A stretch of DNA of 64,000 nucleotides from Frankineae bacterium MT45 (GCA_900100325.1 LT629697.1:3593423-3657422); one strand, 5' to 3'. Numbered from the stretch's first letter, positions 42,804 through 55,088 are shown. The notes: a model not told the origin generated them from the sequence alone. Numbers and translations are program-made.

Positions 42804-43085
42804 TCAGCCGCGCCGGGAGCGACGGTCGTCTTTGATGTGGCCACGGAAGGTGCGGGTGAGCGCGAACTCGCCCAGCTTGTGGCCGACCATGCCTTCGGTG
42901 ACGAAGACCGGAACGTGCTTGCGACCGTCGTGAACGGCGATCGTGTGTCCGAGCATGTCGGGGATGATCGTCGAGCGCCGCGACCACGTCTTGATGACGA
43001 TCTTGGTGCCCTTGTCGTTCTGAGCGTCGACCTTCTTCAGGAGGTGGTCGTCGACGAACGGACCCTTCTTCAAACTGCGTGGCAT
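42804..43085 (-). CDS. rpsS: 30S ribosomal protein S19, 93 aa
   Basis: Head protein partnering S13. [40 protein letters not shown] and [18 protein letters not shown] match over the full length. 12 nt after rplB. Confidence 0.97.
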   Translation of the reverse strand: MPRSLKKGPFVDDHLLKKVDAQNDKGTKIVIKTWSRRSTIIPDMLGHTIAVHDGRKHVPVFVTEGMVGHKLGEFALTRTFRGHIKDDRRSRRG

Positions 43086-43097
43086 CTTCTAGTCCTC

Positions 43098-43934
43098 TTA
43101 ACGCTTCTTGTTCGTCTTGCGACGGCGGACGATCATCTTGTCGCTGGCCTTGTTGGCGCGGCGGGTGCGACCCTCGGGCTTACCGGCCGGGTTAACCGGG
43201 TGACGTCCACCGGACGTCTTGCCCTCGCCACCACCGTGCGGGTGGTCAACCGGGTTCATGGCGACACCGCGGACGGTCGGGCGCTTGCCCTTCCAGCGCA
43301 TACGGCCGGCCTTACCCCAGTTGATGTTGCTCTGCTCGGCGTTGCCAACCTCGCCGACCGTGGCGCGGCAGCGCAGGTCGACGTTGCGGATCTCGCCGGA
43401 GGGCAGGCGCAGCTGGGCGTACGGTCCGTCCTTGGCGACGAGCTGGATGCTCGAACCGGCCGAGCGGGCGATCTTCGCCCCGCCGCCCGGACGCAGCTCC
43501 ACGTTGTGCACGACCGTACCGGTCGGGATGTTGCGCAGCGGGAGAGCGTTTCCGGGCTTGATGTCGGCGCCCGGGCCGTTCTCGATGCGGTCACCCTGCT
43601 TGAGTAGACGCGGCGCGATGATGTAGCGCTTCTCGCCATCGGCGTAGTGCAGCAGCGCGATCCGCGCGGTGCGGTTCGGGTCGTACTCGATCTCGGCTAC
43701 GACCGCGGGGACGCCGTCCTTGTCGTGGCGACGGAAGTCGATGACGCGGTAGGCGCGCTTGTGGCCACCACCCTGGTGACGGGTGGTGATCCGGCCGGTG
43801 TTGTTACGACCGCCCTTGTTGTGCAGCGGACGAACCAGCGACTTCTCCGGCGTCGTGCGGGTGAGCTCGACGAAGTCGGCGACCGACGAGCCACGCCGGC
43901 CCGGCGTAGTCGGCTTGTATTTGCGAATTCCCAT
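43098..43934 (-). CDS. rplB: 50S ribosomal protein L2, 278 aa
   Basis: Needed for subunit joining and peptidyl transfer. [40 protein letters not shown] and the conserved His region [20 protein letters not shown]. Full length, ATG 43934. Confidence 0.97.
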   Translation of the reverse strand: MGIRKYKPTTPGRRGSSVADFVELTRTTPEKSLVRPLHNKGGRNNTGRITTRHQGGGHKRAYRVIDFRRHDKDGVPAVVAEIEYDPNRTARIALLHYADGEKRYIIAPRLLKQGDRIENGPGADIKPGNALPLRNIPTGTVVHNVELRPGGGAKIARSAGSSIQLVAKDGPYAQLRLPSGEIRNVDLRCRATVGEVGNAEQSNINWGKAGRMRWKGKRPTVRGVAMNPVDHPHGGGEGKTSGGRHPVNPAGKPEGRTRRANKASDKMIVRRRKTNKKR

Positions 43935-43953
43935 GACCTATATCCGTTTCCCG

Positions 43954-44247
43954 TTACGCCGGTGCGCCGAAGACGTCGATGCGGTCACCGTCACGCAGGG
44001 TGACGATGGCGCGCTTGACGCTCTTGCGCTGTCCGTAGCCGGCCCGGGTGCGCTTGCGCTTGCCCTGGCGGTTGAGGGTGTTCACGTCGGTGACCTTGAC
44101 GTTGAAGACCTTCTCGATGGCGATCTTGATCTGAGTCTTGTTGGCATCCGGGTGGACTTCGAACGTGTACTTGTTGTCGTCCAGGAGGCCGTAGCTCTTC
44201 TCCGAGATCACCGGAGCGAGCAGAACATCGTGCGGGCTGTCAAACAT
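43954..44247 (-). CDS. rplW: 50S ribosomal protein L23, 97 aa
   Basis: Exit-tunnel rim protein that docks trigger factor and [43 protein letters not shown] and [20 protein letters not shown] are conserved. The ATG overlaps the rplD stop by one base. Confidence 0.96.
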   Translation of the reverse strand: MFDSPHDVLLAPVISEKSYGLLDDNKYTFEVHPDANKTQIKIAIEKVFNVKVTDVNTLNRQGKRKRTRAGYGQRKSVKRAIVTLRDGDRIDVFGAPA

Positions 44248-45143
44248 CAGGCTTCCTCTTCGGTAACGGCGTCGGCCGAGGCGGTTGCAGACTCGTCCGT
44301 CTTGGCCGCTGCCTTCTTGGCGGCCGCCTTCTTCGCCGGCTTGGCCTTGGCCTCGACAGCCTCGGTGGCCTCCGCGGTGTCGGCCTTGGCCGTCTTCTTG
44401 GCGGCCTTCGGCGCCTTCGGCTCGGCCTTGGTCTCGACGTCGACCTTCGTCTCGTCGATCGCGGCGTCAACCTCAAGGCTGCTAGCAGCACCCTTGGCCG
44501 ACTTGCCCTTGGCGGGGCCTGCGATGAACGTGGCCAGCGCCTGCTCGGTGAAGACGATGTCGTCGCTGATCAGCACGTCGTAGGTGTTGAGCTGACCCGG
44601 CTCGAGGATGTGCACCGCGTGGTGGTTACGCAGGCTCAGCCACGTCGCATCGTCGTTGCGCTCGGCGACGACGAGGATGTTGCGGGCGCTGGAGACCGAG
44701 GCGAGCGAGCTGGTCGCGGTCTTCGTGGACGGGGTGTCCCCGCCGACGAGCGAGGTGACCACGTGGATGCGGTCGTTGCGGGCCCGGTCCGACAGTGCGC
44801 AGCGCAGGGCGCCGGCGATCATCTTCTTCGGGGTCCGCTGGGCGTAGGAGCGCGGCTGCGGGCCGTGCACGACGCCACCACCGACGAACTGCGGCGCGCG
44901 GGTGGAACCCTGGCGGGCGCGGCCGGTGCCCTTCTGGCGATACGGCTTCTTGCCACCACCGCGCACCTCGGCGCGGGTCTTGGTGGCGTGCGTGCCCTGG
45001 CGGGCCGCGGCCAGCTGGGCCACGACGACCTGGTGGATCAGCGGGATGTTCGTCGGAACATCGAAGATCTCGGCCGGCAGCTCGACGGTGCCGGTCTTGG
45101 CCTTGGCGTCAGCCGGGTTGAGAACAGTGAGAGTCGCAGTCAT
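44247..45143 (-). CDS. rplD: 50S ribosomal protein L4 with extended tail, 298 aa
   Basis: Assembly initiator. Core of about 210 residues: [60 protein letters not shown] and [20 protein letters not shown]. The C-terminal ~85 residues are a Lys/Ala/Glu/Thr low-complexity tail not found in E. coli. Starts 2 nt after rplC. Confidence 0.96.
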   Translation of the reverse strand: MTATLTVLNPADAKAKTGTVELPAEIFDVPTNIPLIHQVVVAQLAAARQGTHATKTRAEVRGGGKKPYRQKGTGRARQGSTRAPQFVGGGVVHGPQPRSYAQRTPKKMIAGALRCALSDRARNDRIHVVTSLVGGDTPSTKTATSSLASVSSARNILVVAERNDDATWLSLRNHHAVHILEPGQLNTYDVLISDDIVFTEQALATFIAGPAKGKSAKGAASSLEVDAAIDETKVDVETKAEPKAPKAAKKTAKADTAEATEAVEAKAKPAKKAAAKKAAAKTDESATASADAVTEEEA

Positions 45144-45145
45144 GT

Positions 45146-45790
45146 TCAGGCTCCCTTCACTGCGGAACGAACCAGGACGAGACCGCCCTTGGGACCGGGG
45201 ACAGCGCCCTTGATGAGCAGGAGACCGCGCTCGGCGTCCACCTTGTAGACGGTCAGGCTCTGCGTCGTCTGCTGCTCGTGGCCCATCCGGCCGGCCATGC
45301 GCAGACCCTTGAAGACACGACCAGGCGTGGCACAGGCACCGATCGAACCGGGGGCACGGTGCTTGCGGTGCGTGCCGTGACCGGCACCGAGGCCGTGGAA
45401 GCCGTGGCGCTTCATGACACCCGCGGTTCCCTTGCCCTTGGTGGTGCCGGTGACGTCGACCGAAGCGCCGTCGGCGAAGACGTCCGCGCCGATCTCCTGT
45501 CCGACCTCGTACCCGTCAAGGGTCTCGGTGCGCAGCTCGACCAGGTGACGGCGGGGCGTCACGTTGGCGGCCTTGTAGTGCCCGGCGACCGGCTTGGTCA
45601 CCTTGCGCGGGTCGATGGCGCCGTAGGCGAGCTGGACGGCGCTGTAGCCGTCCTTCTCCTCGGTGCGGATCTGGGTGACGACGCACGGACCCGCCTTCAC
45701 GACGGTGACCGGGACGACCCGGTTGTTCTCGTCGAAGACTTGGGTCATGCCGAGCTTTTCGCCCAGGATCCCCTGCAATTGCTTAGCCAT
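45146..45790 (-). CDS. rplC: 50S ribosomal protein L3, 214 aa
   Basis: Assembly initiator near the peptidyl-transferase centre. [40 protein letters not shown] and [20 protein letters not shown] with GRMGHEQQT are diagnostic. ATG 45790, 35 nt after rpsJ. Confidence 0.97.
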   Translation of the reverse strand: MAKQLQGILGEKLGMTQVFDENNRVVPVTVVKAGPCVVTQIRTEEKDGYSAVQLAYGAIDPRKVTKPVAGHYKAANVTPRRHLVELRTETLDGYEVGQEIGADVFADGASVDVTGTTKGKGTAGVMKRHGFHGLGAGHGTHRKHRAPGSIGACATPGRVFKGLRMAGRMGHEQQTTQSLTVYKVDAERGLLLIKGAVPGPKGGLVLVRSAVKGA

Positions 45791-45825
45791 GGTGTGTGAT
45801 CTCTCGCTGTTCGCTACTGAATCTC

Positions 45826-46131
45826 TTACTGAATATTGACGTCGACGCTGGCCGGCAGATCGATGCGCATGAGCGCGTCCACCGTCTTCGGCGTCGGGTC
45901 CAGAATGTCGATGAGCCGCTTGTGGGTGCGCATCTCGAAGTGCTCGCGGCTGTCCTTGTACTTGTGCGGCGACCGGATGACGCAGTAGATGTTCTTCTCG
46001 GTCGGCAACGGCACCGGTCCGACAACCCGGGCACCCGTGCGGGTGACCGTCTCGACAATGCGGCGCGCGCTGGCGTCGATTGCCTCGTGGTCGTAGGCCT
46101 TGAGCCGAATGCGGATCTTCTGTCCCGCCAT
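45826..46131 (-). CDS. rpsJ: 30S ribosomal protein S10, 101 aa
   Basis: First gene of the S10 operon; also NusE, a transcription antitermination factor. [40 protein letters not shown] and [20 protein letters not shown] are conserved. ATG 46131, 23 nt downstream of the predicted transcription start. Confidence 0.97.
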   Translation of the reverse strand: MAGQKIRIRLKAYDHEAIDASARRIVETVTRTGARVVGPVPLPTEKNIYCVIRSPHKYKDSREHFEMRTHKRLIDILDPTPKTVDALMRIDLPASVDVNIQ

Positions 46132-46160
46132 GGTGGCTAACTCACCTTCACTGTTTTCGG

Positions 46161-46189
46161 TGTATCAGTCTTCGATACTTCAGGATCAA
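46161..46189 (-). promoter_or_regulatory. Predicted promoter of the S10 operon
   Basis: On the minus strand TTGATC (46184-46189) is separated by 17 nt from GATACA (46161-46166). The start would fall near 46154 and leave a leader of about 23 nt before rpsJ, too short for an L4-type attenuator. It lies just downstream of the tuf terminator. Confidence 0.5.
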
Positions 46190-46236
46190 GCTCGCAAGCC
46201 ACGGGTGCGGCAAGGAGCGGCGCAATTCTTCGGACT

Positions 46237-46273
46237 CACCAGGGTGCTGATCTCTCGACCAGCACCCTTGGTG
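46237..46273 (-). terminator. Terminator of tuf
   Basis: CACCAGGGTGCTG (46237-46249) pairs with CAGCACCCTTGGTG (46260-46273) with a 10-nt loop and one bulged base: a 13-bp GC-rich stem about 80 nt after the tuf stop. It separates str and S10 transcription units. Confidence 0.8.
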
Positions 46274-46353
46274 AATCCTTTGAAGTTGTTACCTATCTAA
46301 ACCTCGCGGGTGGGCTCGAACCAAGTCGTGCTTACCGCGCGTTCAAACTTGTG

Positions 46354-47550
<1,197 letters not shown>

Positions 47551-47640
47551 TGCTCTGCCTCTTTCTTGTCTGTATTGCTAATTGGTTTGTGAGTTGGTCT
47601 AGCCGGTGCTGCGAGTTATTCGCCGCCGTCGCGATGGTGA

Positions 47641-49737
47641 CTATTCACCATTGACCTTGGCGATGATTTCCTTCGACACGTTGGACGGAACCTCCGCGTA
47701 CGAGTCGAACTGCATCGAGTAGCTCGCCCGTCCCTGCGTCTTGGAACGCAGGTCGCCGACGTAGCCAAACATCTCTGACAGCGGGACCAACGCCTTGACG
47801 ACGCGGACCCCACTGCGCTCCTCCATGGCCTGGATCTGGCCGCGGCGGGAGTTCAGGTCGCCGATGACGTCGCCCATGTTCTCTTCGGGCGTCGTCACCT
47901 CGACCGCCATCATCGGCTCGAGGAGAACCGGGTTGGCCTTGCGTGCCGCCGCCTTGAAGATCATCGAGCCAGCGATCTTGAACGCCATCTCCGAGGAGTC
48001 GACGTCGTGGTAGCCACCGTCGGTCAGCGTCAGCTTGACACCGACCAGCGGGTAGCCGGCGAGGATGCCGTACTGCATGGCCTCCTGAGCGCCCTGGTCG
48101 ACCGAAGGGATGTACTCCTTCGGGATACGACCACCGGTGACGGCGTTGACGAACTCGTACGTCGGGCCGTCGCTGGTCATCTCCAGCGGCTCGAGCATGA
48201 TCTGCACCTTGGCGAACTGACCTGAACCACCGGTCTGCTTCTTGTAGGTGAGGTCTTCGCGCTCGACCGTCTTGCGAATCGTCTCGCGGTAGGCCACCTG
48301 CGGCTTACCGACGTTCGCCTCGACCTTGAACTCACGACGCATGCGGTCGACGAGGATCTCCAGGTGGAGCTCCCCCATACCCGCGATGATCGTCTGGCCG
48401 GTCTCTTCGTCGTTCTTGACCTGGAAGGTCGGGTCTTCTTCGGCCAGCTTCTGGATGGCCGTACCCAGCTTCTCCTGGTCGCTCTTCGTCTTCGGCTCGA
48501 TGGCCACCGAGATGACCGGGGCCGGGAACGTCATGGACTCGAGCACGATCGGCTTGTTCGGGTCGCTCAGCGTGTCACCAGTGGTGGTCTGCTTGAGACC
48601 GGCCACGGCGATGATGTCACCGGCGCCGGCGCGGGGCAGTTCCTCACGCTTGTTGGCGTGCATCTGGTAGATCTTGCCGATGCGCTCCTTGCGGTCCTTG
48701 GTGGAGTTCAGGACCTGGCTGCCGTTGTCGAGGACACCGGAGTAGATGCGCACGAACGTCAGCTTGCCGAGGTGCGGGTCGGTGGCGATCTTGAAGGCCA
48801 GCGCCGACAGCGGCTCGGACTCGTCGGTCTTGCGCTCGGCCGGCGTCTCGCCGTCCTGCAGGGTGCCGGTGACGTGGTCGACGTCCAGCGGCGAGGGCAG
48901 GTAGTCGATGACCGCGTCGAGCATGGGCTGAACGCCCTTGTTCTTGAAGGCCGAACCGGTGAGAACCGGGTTGATCTTGTCGGCCAGCGTGGCGCGACGG
49001 ATGGCCGCCTTCAGCGTCTCGACGCTGATCTCCTCGTCGCTGAGGAACGCCTCGGCGATCTCGTCGTCGACGTCGGACATCGTCTCGAGCAGCGTCTCGC
49101 GCCACTGCGCGGCGTCGTCGGCCAGCTCAGCCGGGATCTCCTCGACCGCGAAGTCTTCGCCGAGCTTCGTCTCGCCGCGCCAGGTGAGGGCGCGCATCTC
49201 GACGAGGTCGACGACCCCGAGGAAGTCACCCTCGTTGCCGATCGGAATCTGCAGCACCGCGACGTTGGCGTTGAGGCGGTCCTTCATCATCTGGACGCAG
49301 CGGTAGAAGTCCGCTCCGGTGCGGTCAAGCTTGTTGACGAAGCACATACGCGGGACGTTGTACTTGTCGGCCTGACGCCACACCGTCTCGGTCTGCGGCT
49401 CGACACCGGCGACACCGTCGTAGACCGCGACGGCACCGTCGAGGACACGCAGCGAACGCTCGACCTCGACGGTGAAGTCGACGTGGCCGGGCGTGTCGAT
49501 GATGTTGATCGCGTGGCCCTTCCACTCACACTTCGTCGCTGCGGAGGTGATGGTGATGCCGCGTTCCTGCTCCTGCTCCATCCAGTCCATCGTGGCAGCG
49601 CCGTCGTGGACCTCACCGATCTTGTAGTTGATACCGGTGTAGAAGAGGATGCGTTCGGTCGTCGTGGTCTTACCCGCGTCGATATGCGCCATGATCCCGA
49701 TGTTTCGGGTCTTGGCGAGCTCGGCGTTGTTAGCCAT
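47641..49737 (-). CDS. fusA: Elongation factor G, 698 aa
   Basis: GTPase driving translocation. G1 [10 protein letters not shown]2 [11 protein letters not shown]3 [10 protein letters not shown]4 [10 protein letters not shown]. Domains II-V are complete ([52 protein letters not shown]). ATG 49737, 83 nt after rpsG. Confidence 0.98.
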   Translation of the reverse strand: MANNAELAKTRNIGIMAHIDAGKTTTTERILFYTGINYKIGEVHDGAATMDWMEQEQERGITITSAATKCEWKGHAINIIDTPGHVDFTVEVERSLRVLDGAVAVYDGVAGVEPQTETVWRQADKYNVPRMCFVNKLDRTGADFYRCVQMMKDRLNANVAVLQIPIGNEGDFLGVVDLVEMRALTWRGETKLGEDFAVEEIPAELADDAAQWRETLLETMSDVDDEIAEAFLSDEEISVETLKAAIRRATLADKINPVLTGSAFKNKGVQPMLDAVIDYLPSPLDVDHVTGTLQDGETPAERKTDESEPLSALAFKIATDPHLGKLTFVRIYSGVLDNGSQVLNSTKDRKERIGKIYQMHANKREELPRAGAGDIIAVAGLKQTTTGDTLSDPNKPIVLESMTFPAPVISVAIEPKTKSDQEKLGTAIQKLAEEDPTFQVKNDEETGQTIIAGMGELHLEILVDRMRREFKVEANVGKPQVAYRETIRKTVEREDLTYKKQTGGSGQFAKVQIMLEPLEMTSDGPTYEFVNAVTGGRIPKEYIPSVDQGAQEAMQYGILAGYPLVGVKLTLTDGGYHDVDSSEMAFKIAGSMIFKAAARKANPVLLEPMMAVEVTTPEENMGDVIGDLNSRRGQIQAMEERSGVRVVKALVPLSEMFGYVGDLRSKTQGRASYSMQFDSYAEVPSNVSKEIIAKVNGE

Positions 49738-49820
49738 GATTCCTTCTCAGTCGTTTAGCGGGATGAAGCTGTGAGCAGATACCTGCGGGCCTCGCCGGGA
49801 TCACCGGCGAGTTCCGCGAA

Positions 49821-50291
49821 CTACCAGCGGTAGTGCGCGAATGCCTTGTTGGATTCGGCCATCTTGTGGGTGTCTTCGCGACGCTTGACGCTTGCTCCGA
49901 GGCCGTTGCTGGCGTCGAGGAGCTCGTTCATCAGGCGCTCGGTCATGGTCTTCTCACGACGGGCGCGGGAGTAACCGACCAGCCAGCGCAGGGCCAGGGT
50001 GGTGCTGCGACCAGCCTTGACCTCGACCGGGACCTGGTACGTAGCGCCACCGACGCGACGGCTGCGGACCTCGAGGGTCGGCTTGACGTTGTCGAGAGCG
50101 CGCTTGAGCGTGACCACCGGGTCGGTGCCGCTCTTCTCGCGAGCACCCTCCAGGGCGCCGTAGACGATCGTCTCAGCGACCGAACGCTTGCCGTCGACGA
50201 GGATCTTGTTGACCAGCTGCGTCACCAGGGGCGACTGGTACACCGGGTCGATGACGAGCGGGCGCTTAGGTGCGGGACCCTTGCGAGGCAT
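49821..50291 (-). CDS. rpsG: 30S ribosomal protein S7, 156 aa
   Basis: Head assembly protein. [40 protein letters not shown], and [20 protein letters not shown] are conserved. The ATG overlaps the rpsL stop by one base. Confidence 0.97.
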   Translation of the reverse strand: MPRKGPAPKRPLVIDPVYQSPLVTQLVNKILVDGKRSVAETIVYGALEGAREKSGTDPVVTLKRALDNVKPTLEVRSRRVGGATYQVPVEVKAGRSTTLALRWLVGYSRARREKTMTERLMNELLDASNGLGASVKRREDTHKMAESNKAFAHYRW

Positions 50292-50665
50292 TAGCTCTTC
50301 TCCTTCTTGGCGCCGTACTTGCTACGGGCCTGCTTGCGGTTGCGAACACCCTGGGTGTCCAGCGAACCGCGAATGATCTTGTAACGAACACCCGGGAGAT
50401 CCTTAACGCGGCCTCCGCGGACGAGCACGATGGAGTGCTCCTGCAAGTTGTGGCCGACACCCGGGATGTAGGCCGTGACCTCGATGCCGCTGGTGAGGCG
50501 CACGCGGGCAACCTTGCGCAGGGCAGAGTTCGGCTTCTTCGGGGTCGTCGTGTAGACGCGAGTGCAGACACCACGACGCTGCGGGGAGCTCTTCAGTGCT
50601 GGCGTCTTGGTCTTCGACGTCTTGTCCTGCCGGCCTTTGCGGACCAGCTGCTGGATCGTAGGCAT
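50291..50665 (-). CDS. rpsL: 30S ribosomal protein S12, 124 aa
   Basis: Decoding-centre protein and first gene of the str operon. [40 protein letters not shown] and [20 protein letters not shown]. The residues whose changes give streptomycin resistance (Lys43 in TPKKPNS and the Lys of GGRVKDLPG) are wild type. Confidence 0.97.
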   Translation of the reverse strand: MPTIQQLVRKGRQDKTSKTKTPALKSSPQRRGVCTRVYTTTPKKPNSALRKVARVRLTSGIEVTAYIPGVGHNLQEHSIVLVRGGRVKDLPGVRYKIIRGSLDTQGVRNRKQARSKYGAKKEKS

Positions 50666-51128
50666 TCGGCCTGCAATCTCCTTAGATCGTTTGGTGCGGG
50701 TGCGGTCTCGGAACTACTAGGTACTTCTGGCAAATCTGTCCCGACGTTGCCGCCGAGTGAATCGCTGCGGGTTATCGCGAGCCGCTCTGCGGACACGCTG
50801 CACCCGGTGGTGCCTGCTCTTTTGTTATCTCCATCGACCCACGCGGTCGGGCGTGTCGCAGCCCGCTCACGAGCCAGCCCGGCGAAGATCGCCAGTCCGG
50901 ACGATGGTTGTGCGCCCGCCGAGCGCCGCAAAGAAATGCATCAGACCCCTTAGTTTCCGGGGCCTGCAGACGGCAACGACTGAAAGGCACGAAGTGGCGC
51001 CCGAATCGCTTCGGGCACAGCTGTCTACGATACCCGGACCCATGCAGAGAAGCAAAATCCCCCGGAATCAGGCCCTCGGTCGATCCGACGCCGCGGCGAC
51101 ACGTCCGTGTCGTGGGTCACGCCGAGGA
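50666..51128. other. Intergenic region upstream of rpsL
   Basis: 463 nt without a supportable gene. It should carry the str operon promoter and leader (minus strand). A 7-bp stem with tetraloop lies at 50999-51016 and other small GC-rich inverted repeats occur. No RNA family is recognised. Confidence 0.5.
50999..51016 (-). terminator. Hairpin after the polyprenyl synthase gene
   Basis: GCCCGAA, TCGC loop, TTCGGGC: perfect 7-bp stem, 113 nt downstream of the prenyl synthase stop and upstream of the str operon. Plausible terminator, without a T-run. Confidence 0.45.
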
Positions 51129-52157
51129 TCAATGGTCGCGGTCGACCACATACCGGGCCAGCGTGGCCAGGTCGGCCGCGGCCTGCCGGTCGATCGACAG
51201 GCCCTCGAGAAACTCCAGCGCGCGGTTGAGGCGGGCGTCGGCCTCGGCGGATGCCCAGGCCAGTCCCCCGGCGTCACCGATCAGAGTGGTGGCGAGCTGG
51301 ACGTCGGCCTCGTCGGTCGGCGGCCCGTGCTGGATAAGGGAGGCCAGCCGCCGGGAGGCGTCGGTGTCGGCGGTCAACGCGGCCACCACCGGTGCGCTCC
51401 GCTTGCCGGCCCGCACGTCCGATGAAGAGGACTTGCCCGTCACCTTGGGGTCGCCGACGATGCCCAGGATGTCGTCGACCAGTTGAAACGCCATTCCCAG
51501 TTCGAAGCCGTAGCCGTAGAGGCCGCTCACCACGTCATTCGGGGCTCCGGCGGCCAGCGCACCGATGGAGGCCGAGGCCGCGATGAGGGCGGCCGTCTTC
51601 CCCGCCTCCATCTGCAGGCAGGCCTCCAGATCGATGTGCTCGGCCCCTTCGTAGGCGAGGTCGCGGGACTGGCCGCTGATGAGTTCATGGATCGCCCGCG
51701 TCAGGCAGGGCAGCGCGCGTGAGCCGGCGACTCCGTCGGCGATGAGGACGTCAAAGGCCACCGTGAGCATCGCGTTGCCGGCCAGGATGGCCTGACCGTC
51801 ACCGAAGACGGTCCAGGCGGTCGGGCGGTGTCGCCGCTCGATGTCGCGGTCCATCACGTCGTCGTGGATGAGCGAGAAGTTGTGCACCAGCTCGACGGCG
51901 ATGCCGCCGGGCACGCCGTCGCTCGGCAGCCCGCCGCCGGCCACGGCCGAGATCACGGCCAGCGTCGGCCGCAGCGCCTTGCCACCGCTGCTGGCCGCCG
52001 ACCCGTCCGCCTCCTGCCACCCCATCTGGTAGCTGGAGATGAGCCGCATCTGCTGGTCTTCGAGGGTGCCGATAGCGGCCCGCATCGCCGGTTCCACCAA
52101 TTCGCGGGCCCGTTCAATGACCAGCAGCGCCGGATGAGTGTCAGCGCGTGAGGTCAC
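51129..52157 (-). CDS. Polyprenyl diphosphate synthase, 342 aa
   Basis: Trans-isoprenyl diphosphate synthase condensing IPP onto an allylic primer. FARM is NFSLIHDDVMDRD (DDxxD) and SARM is FQLVDDILGIVGD (DDxxGxxGD, the variant common in actinobacterial GGPP-type enzymes). GGKALRPTLAV and GKTAALIAASASIGALAAG are typical. GTG at 52157 is chosen over TTG 52169 for GCGGAG 5 nt upstream. The small residues before FARM (VELVHNFSLIH) do not fix the chain length. It is 44 nt downstream of mycP. Confidence 0.92.
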   Translation of the reverse strand: MTSRADTHPALLVIERARELVEPAMRAAIGTLEDQQMRLISSYQMGWQEADGSAASSGGKALRPTLAVISAVAGGGLPSDGVPGGIAVELVHNFSLIHDDVMDRDIERRHRPTAWTVFGDGQAILAGNAMLTVAFDVLIADGVAGSRALPCLTRAIHELISGQSRDLAYEGAEHIDLEACLQMEAGKTAALIAASASIGALAAGAPNDVVSGLYGYGFELGMAFQLVDDILGIVGDPKVTGKSSSSDVRAGKRSAPVVAALTADTDASRRLASLIQHGPPTDEADVQLATTLIGDAGGLAWASAEADARLNRALEFLEGLSIDRQAAADLATLARYVVDRDH

Positions 52158-52201
52158 GATTCTCCGCAAATCTCTGCTGTGGAATCACAGGGTCCATCGT
52201 C

Positions 52202-53602
52202 TCATGGGTGTACCGGGTCAGGGTCGTGCCCCTTCGCCCGCTCGGACGCGGCCCGGGATCGGGTACGCCGGGTCTGGGCCGTAACCGCAAATGCGATCAG
52301 GAGGGTGAGCGTGATCAGCGACGCCCGCAGGGCGACCTGACGTCCATGGTCTGACCCTGTGGCGCTGGGTAGCACTGGGAGCGAGGTAGCCCGGGTCGGG
52401 GCGGCGGTTCCACCTGACTCCTCGGGGAGCACGGCCGTCACCGCCGCGACCGGGTTCACCATGCCGTACCCGACGTAGTCATTGCGCCCGTTCGGGGCCG
52501 CCGGGTGGGAGGCCGTCAGCTCGATCCGGTGAATTACCTGAGCCGCGGTCAGGTGAGGAAAACGGGCTCGCACCAGGGCCGCGACGCCGGCGACGTACGG
52601 TGCCGAGAAGCTGGTGCCCTGGATCGAACCGGTGCCGGATTCCGTAGTGATCTGGTTGACCTGGCCGTGCCCGCCCCGGAACGGGTTGGTCGCGGTGATG
52701 TTCGTTCCCGGGCCAGCCACGCCGACCCAGGGTCCGGCGATGGAGAAGGAGGCGGCGCTGCCGTCCTCAGCGATCGCCCCGACCGCGAGAACACCGGGCA
52801 GGTCAGCCGGCGTTGCCGCGGTGACCGCCGGCTTCCCCGGAGTGTTCTGATGCGAACAGGCGGCCGTCGAGTCGAGGTTTCCGGCCGACACCACGATCAC
52901 CACGTTCGCCGCGATCGCCGCCTGCACTGCGCCCGACAGGTCCGGACTGTCCACCGTGCCGGCCGGGCCACAGTCGGCCTCGGAGATATTGATGACCTGG
53001 GCCCCGTTCGTCACGGCGTAGCGGATCGCGGCGGCGAGGCTGGCCGGCGTTCCGGCGCCGCTGCTGTCGGATCCTCCGTTGTCGGAGGGTCGGGCGAAGC
53101 GCTCGCTGCTCTGCCGGATGGAGAGCAGCGTCGCATCCGGGGCTACGCCGGTGAAACCCGACTGCGCATCGGGCGCCGCCGCGATGAGACCGGCCACCAG
53201 CGTGCCGTGCCCGTCGCAGTCATCGAGCCCCGCAGGCACGGTCGTGTCGCCGCTCTGCACCAAGTCGGCTAGTCCGTGTAGCCGGGCTCCGAAGGCGGGT
53301 CCGGCCGTGACACCGGTATCTATCACGGCAACCTTCACACCATCACCGCGGCTGAACTTCCAGGCCTCGGTGTAGAGCAGGAGTCGTTGGGCCCAGCTAA
53401 CCCCGTTCTGCACAGTGGTCGGCGGAACTCCCTCAGAGACGCAGGCCGCCTTCTTTACATAGGTCTCTGGTGGCGTCGGCGCGGTGGCGGCGAACGCCGA
53501 GGGGGCGCTCGCCCCGGCCCAAGCGACCAGCAGCGCCACGACTGCGGTCGAGATCGGAGATCGCCGTAGACCCTTGTACGCGGTTCGGGGCCGCCGACTC
53601 AT
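52202..53602 (-). CDS. mycP: Type VII secretion mycosin protease MycP, 466 aa
   Basis: Subtilisin-type serine protease of ESX systems, anchored outside the membrane, where it caps and stabilises the EccB-E complex and trims substrates. Signal/TM segment about 16-38. Catalytic Asp95 (VAVIDTGV), His132 (DGHGTLVAG), oxyanion Asn242 (SAGN) and Ser331 (GTSFSAPYVAG). A Pro/Ala linker leads to a C-terminal TM helix (about 425-447) and a basic tail. Cysteines Cys129, Cys211 and Cys249 may pair. It overlaps eccD by 4 nt (ATGA). Confidence 0.95.
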   Translation of the reverse strand: MSRRPRTAYKGLRRSPISTAVVALLVAWAGASAPSAFAATAPTPPETYVKKAACVSEGVPPTTVQNGVSWAQRLLLYTEAWKFSRGDGVKVAVIDTGVTAGPAFGARLHGLADLVQSGDTTVPAGLDDCDGHGTLVAGLIAAAPDAQSGFTGVAPDATLLSIRQSSERFARPSDNGGSDSSGAGTPASLAAAIRYAVTNGAQVINISEADCGPAGTVDSPDLSGAVQAAIAANVVIVVSAGNLDSTAACSHQNTPGKPAVTAATPADLPGVLAVGAIAEDGSAASFSIAGPWVGVAGPGTNITATNPFRGGHGQVNQITTESGTGSIQGTSFSAPYVAGVAALVRARFPHLTAAQVIHRIELTASHPAAPNGRNDYVGYGMVNPVAAVTAVLPEESGGTAAPTRATSLPVLPSATGSDHGRQVALRASLITLTLLIAFAVTAQTRRTRSRAASERAKGHDPDPVHP

Positions 53603-54975
53603 AGGTGGCGCATCGTCGAGTAGAGCCCCATGACTCCGATCGCGAGCGGCAGGATCGAGATCAACACCAGGGACTCCAGGAAGTCCACGCTGCGCAGCGT
53701 GCTGGGGGCCAACCGCACCCGCGGCACCACGACCGTCACGAAGACCGCCACCACGGCCAGCCCCAGTCCGGCGGCAAAGAGTGCCGGTGTGGCGTTGCTC
53801 GGGTTGGTGAGCACCGTCAGGGCACCGGCGGCGGCGACCGCGGCCAGTGCCGTCGACAGGAGTGCGACTCGCGGCACTAGCCCGGCAACGCTCCGCGTCC
53901 GCAGCGCCAGCGCAGCCAGGCAGACGCCACCCAGGGCGATCGACATGACCGTCCCGTGTAGCGCGACCGCGGCTGAACTGAATGCGACAGCCAGGGCGCA
54001 GCCGATGAACGCACCGTTGAGGTACTCGTCGGCCAGCCGGGCCTTGGCGGCGATCTCCTCGACGTCGATGTCGTCGCGAATCGCCCGCATTTCACTGGCA
54101 TTGGTCGGCAGGATAGGCAGGGGCAGGCGAGACATCCGGACCACGATCCAGGGCAGCGTCGCGATCGCTGCCACGCCGACCGCAGCGCAGCCGGCGAGTG
54201 CGCTCACGGTCTTGACGTCGAAGATCACGCAGACGGCGGCGGTGCCGGCCCCGAAGATACTGGCGATCGCGGTGCTGGCGAAGACCACGGTTCCGGTGAC
54301 GATCGCGGCGACGGCCAGGATCGAATAGGCGAAGGTGAAGACGAACCCCAACAACACGCCGGATCGGCCGATGGTGCCAGGCACGATGTCGATTCCGGCA
54401 ATGAAGATAAGGGGAAGCCCACCCGCCGCGACCGCGGTCGCCATCACTCGATCGCCTGGGCCGCGCGCGATCGCGGCGGCGACGCCAAGGGTGGCCAGGC
54501 CTGCGACAAGGGCGAGGTAGATGTTCACCGTCTCGTGACCGCGGTACAGCAGGGTCGTCGCGGCGATGGCCAGTCCGACGATCGCGGCGGCGGCGCCCAT
54601 CGCCGGATTCGTACTGCGCCGGCTCATTCGCGAACGCACGGTCGAGGCGATCGCGTCGACCACATCGTCATAGATCGGCGGCACAATCGCCGACTCGCGC
54701 GGGGTGAGATGCAGCGCGGTGCCGTCCAGGATCTCCAACGAACGCAGCGTCCGATCGTTGGGCAGCTCGTCGGCCCCGACCAGGGCCAACTGCCATCCGC
54801 CGTGCTGCCCGCCCCCGTCGTCGCTGCGCTCACCGACCAGATCCAGCAGCAGCGGAAGCAGATCCACGATCGGCACATCGATCGGCAGCGCGAGATCCAC
54901 CCGGGTCCGCGGGGCGATCACCACTACCCGAGCAAAGGATCTGGATTCCGCAAGCGTCACGTGAAGAAAATCCAA
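53599..54975 (-). CDS. eccD: ESX channel subunit EccD, 458 aa
   Basis: Core membrane component of the type VII secretion machine. An N-terminal ubiquitin-like domain (about 15-95: VVVIAPRTRVDLALPIDVPI, then LRSLEILDGTALHLTP) is followed by about eleven TM helices from residue 130 to the end. Start uncertain: TTG 54975 or GTG 54960, neither with a good ribosome-binding site. Divergent from eccC across 113 nt. Translationally coupled to mycP. Confidence 0.93.
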   Translation of the reverse strand: MDFLHVTLAESRSFARVVVIAPRTRVDLALPIDVPIVDLLPLLLDLVGERSDDGGGQHGGWQLALVGADELPNDRTLRSLEILDGTALHLTPRESAIVPPIYDDVVDAIASTVRSRMSRRSTNPAMGAAAAIVGLAIAATTLLYRGHETVNIYLALVAGLATLGVAAAIARGPGDRVMATAVAAGGLPLIFIAGIDIVPGTIGRSGVLLGFVFTFAYSILAVAAIVTGTVVFASTAIASIFGAGTAAVCVIFDVKTVSALAGCAAVGVAAIATLPWIVVRMSRLPLPILPTNASEMRAIRDDIDVEEIAAKARLADEYLNGAFIGCALAVAFSSAAVALHGTVMSIALGGVCLAALALRTRSVAGLVPRVALLSTALAAVAAAGALTVLTNPSNATPALFAAGLGLAVVAVFVTVVVPRVRLAPSTLRSVDFLESLVLISILPLAIGVMGLYSTMRHL

Positions 54976-55088
54976 TCGAGAGGAACGACGTCGGAGGAAC
55001 GCCGATCCGGCCGCAGAAGGGTGAACTGCCGGGCCGAGTCGACGTACCGCTGGCTACTATATTGTGCGAGGAACGCGGGAGGAGCGCC

